Assembly: GCA_003427395.1 (NCBI GenBank)
Contig: BFEA01000252.1
Location: 291,485 to 344,880 of the forward strand
Direction: 5' to 3'
Length of the DNA: 53,396 nucleotides
Origin: Chara braunii
Lineage: Eukaryota > Streptophyta > Charophyceae > Charales > Characeae
Part shown: positions 52,683-53,396 of the stretch, in pieces
Layout: each line of letters starts with the position of its first letter
Numbering within the stretch: position 1 is the stretch's first letter
Notes under the pieces: model-generated
The model's database searches: none
The model's input: the letters and a program-made list of their open reading frames with translations, nothing else
Told to the model about the DNA's origin: nothing
Translations under genes and position numbers: made by a program

Positions 52683-53396
52683 CGAGATAGGTGAGCTCTT
52701 GCCATTTCCAAATCAGTTTTTTTTTTATTTTTCTGGTGACGGGTTGAAAAAATACAACCCTTTTCAGTTTGATGTATCCGGACCCTTTTTCCAGGACAGA
52801 TACATCGAGGAAAAGGCTGTATCCAGCTTCTGCCAGAGGTAACATAACGTGAGGACAAGTGTCCACACAGAAAAAAAAAATAAAAAATAAAAAATAATAA
52901 AGCTAATCTAATTTGCATGCGCGTGGCCACTTTTTCGGCCAGGTTCATGCAGTTGCTCACAACAGTCCACCCCTTACTTTTCTCTGCCCTCCCCTGAAAG
53001 CGGGAAAGGCAGTTGGCAGGTTGGGAGGAGTAGGACCTCCTCTCAATTCCCACGTCCCTCTCTCTCTCTTACTTCCACGCGAGTACTGTGGACCGTGAGA
53101 TTCAAGATCTCGCGGCCACAATAAGTTAGTAAAAAAAAACGACGTGAGGGAGCTTTCATGCTCCCACACAGCCTCAAAGACTGTTTCTTTACCTACCACG
53201 AGACAGCTGCCTCGTTCGTTTTCTCTCTCTTTTTTTTTTTTTTTTTCCGTTGGCTCATGAGTGAAGGTTAACAACAGTCGTATTTTTCATCACCACTTCA
53301 CGACACCCTTTACCACTTCAGGATGCATCCTGCCTAAACAAGTGGTTTTCAGGGTCTTCCGAACTTTCACCACTTCAGGATCATTCACCACTTCAG

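Larger units (their letters stand above)
52035..53396 (+). repeat. CACCACTTCAG-rich repeat with palindromic head, cut by window end
   Basis: It begins TGTCGGGGC with a variant palindrome (ACCCTGATAAGGGTAT). TTAACAACAGTCGTATTTTT occurs at 52079 and again at 53278, about 1.2 kb apart, each followed by CACCACTTCA motifs, so two tandem or terminal copies are present and the second runs off the window. CACCACTTCAG-type motifs recur in both orientations. No coding frame recognised. Confidence 0.75.

Overview
This is a repeat-dominated stretch of a eukaryotic nuclear genome. I see no bacterial, organellar or phage gene organisation. Long di- and trinucleotide microsatellites, tRNA-headed SINE-like pieces, U6 snRNA copies, hAT-type insertions with 8-bp target duplications and a Ty3/gypsy retrotransposon with a tRNA-Asp-type primer site all point to a plant-lineage (streptophyte) genome. 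The texture would suit a charophyte alga such as Chara, but that is an inference; nothing here is species-diagnostic.

Layout. 1-2.6 kb: low-complexity DNA, a truncated U6 retrocopy and a fold-back element. 2.63-2.87 kb (minus): the best cellular coding candidate, a first exon encoding a signal peptide and the start of a thioredoxin/PDI-like domain, ending at a splice donor. 3.2-20.4 kb: eroded dispersed repeats, an integrase relic (6.7 kb), a reversed relic of the giant element's LTR end (8.39-8.81 kb), a tandem family of exon-like cassettes separated by AAT microsatellites (10.4-14.2 kb), SINE-like heads and a 55-bp assembly gap (14730-14784). 20.5-23 kb: a 198-bp tandem duplication, a SINE head, and a hAT-type element (21770-22560) with a perfect 8-bp target duplication sitting inside an older tandem repeat.

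23.07-51.61 kb is read as one giant Ty3/gypsy LTR retrotransposon. Both LTRs are multi-kilobase (about 7.8 and 9.4 kb as delimited here). The internal region runs: primer-binding site, Gag with a zinc knuckle, retropepsin, reverse transcriptase, RNase H, integrase with a GPY/F module, and then an extra open region after pol that encodes a second Gag-like protein with its own CCHC knuckle. Consensus-like splice acceptors lie just upstream of gag and of this extra region, and a splice donor near the LTR 3' end is kept in three diverged LTR copies, so spliced subgenomic RNAs are plausible. The element is dead: frameshifts plus nonsense changes mostly of the C-to-T type.

The most striking signal is in the LTRs: an array of 17 hairpin units with a constant core (CCCT-TAAGTT-AGGG) and an outer stem that differs from unit to unit while staying base-paired, including paired compensatory differences between the two LTRs. 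In the 3' LTR one hairpin is excised and another has lost its core. This looks like selection for structure (RNA or cruciform DNA) and I know of no named LTR element with such an array. A separate palindrome-bearing head (TGTCGG plus ATACCCTTACAAGGGTAT) begins at least five repeat copies in the window. 51.8-53.4 kb holds further copies of that head and a CACCACTTCAG-rich repeat with a 50-bp-arm hairpin.
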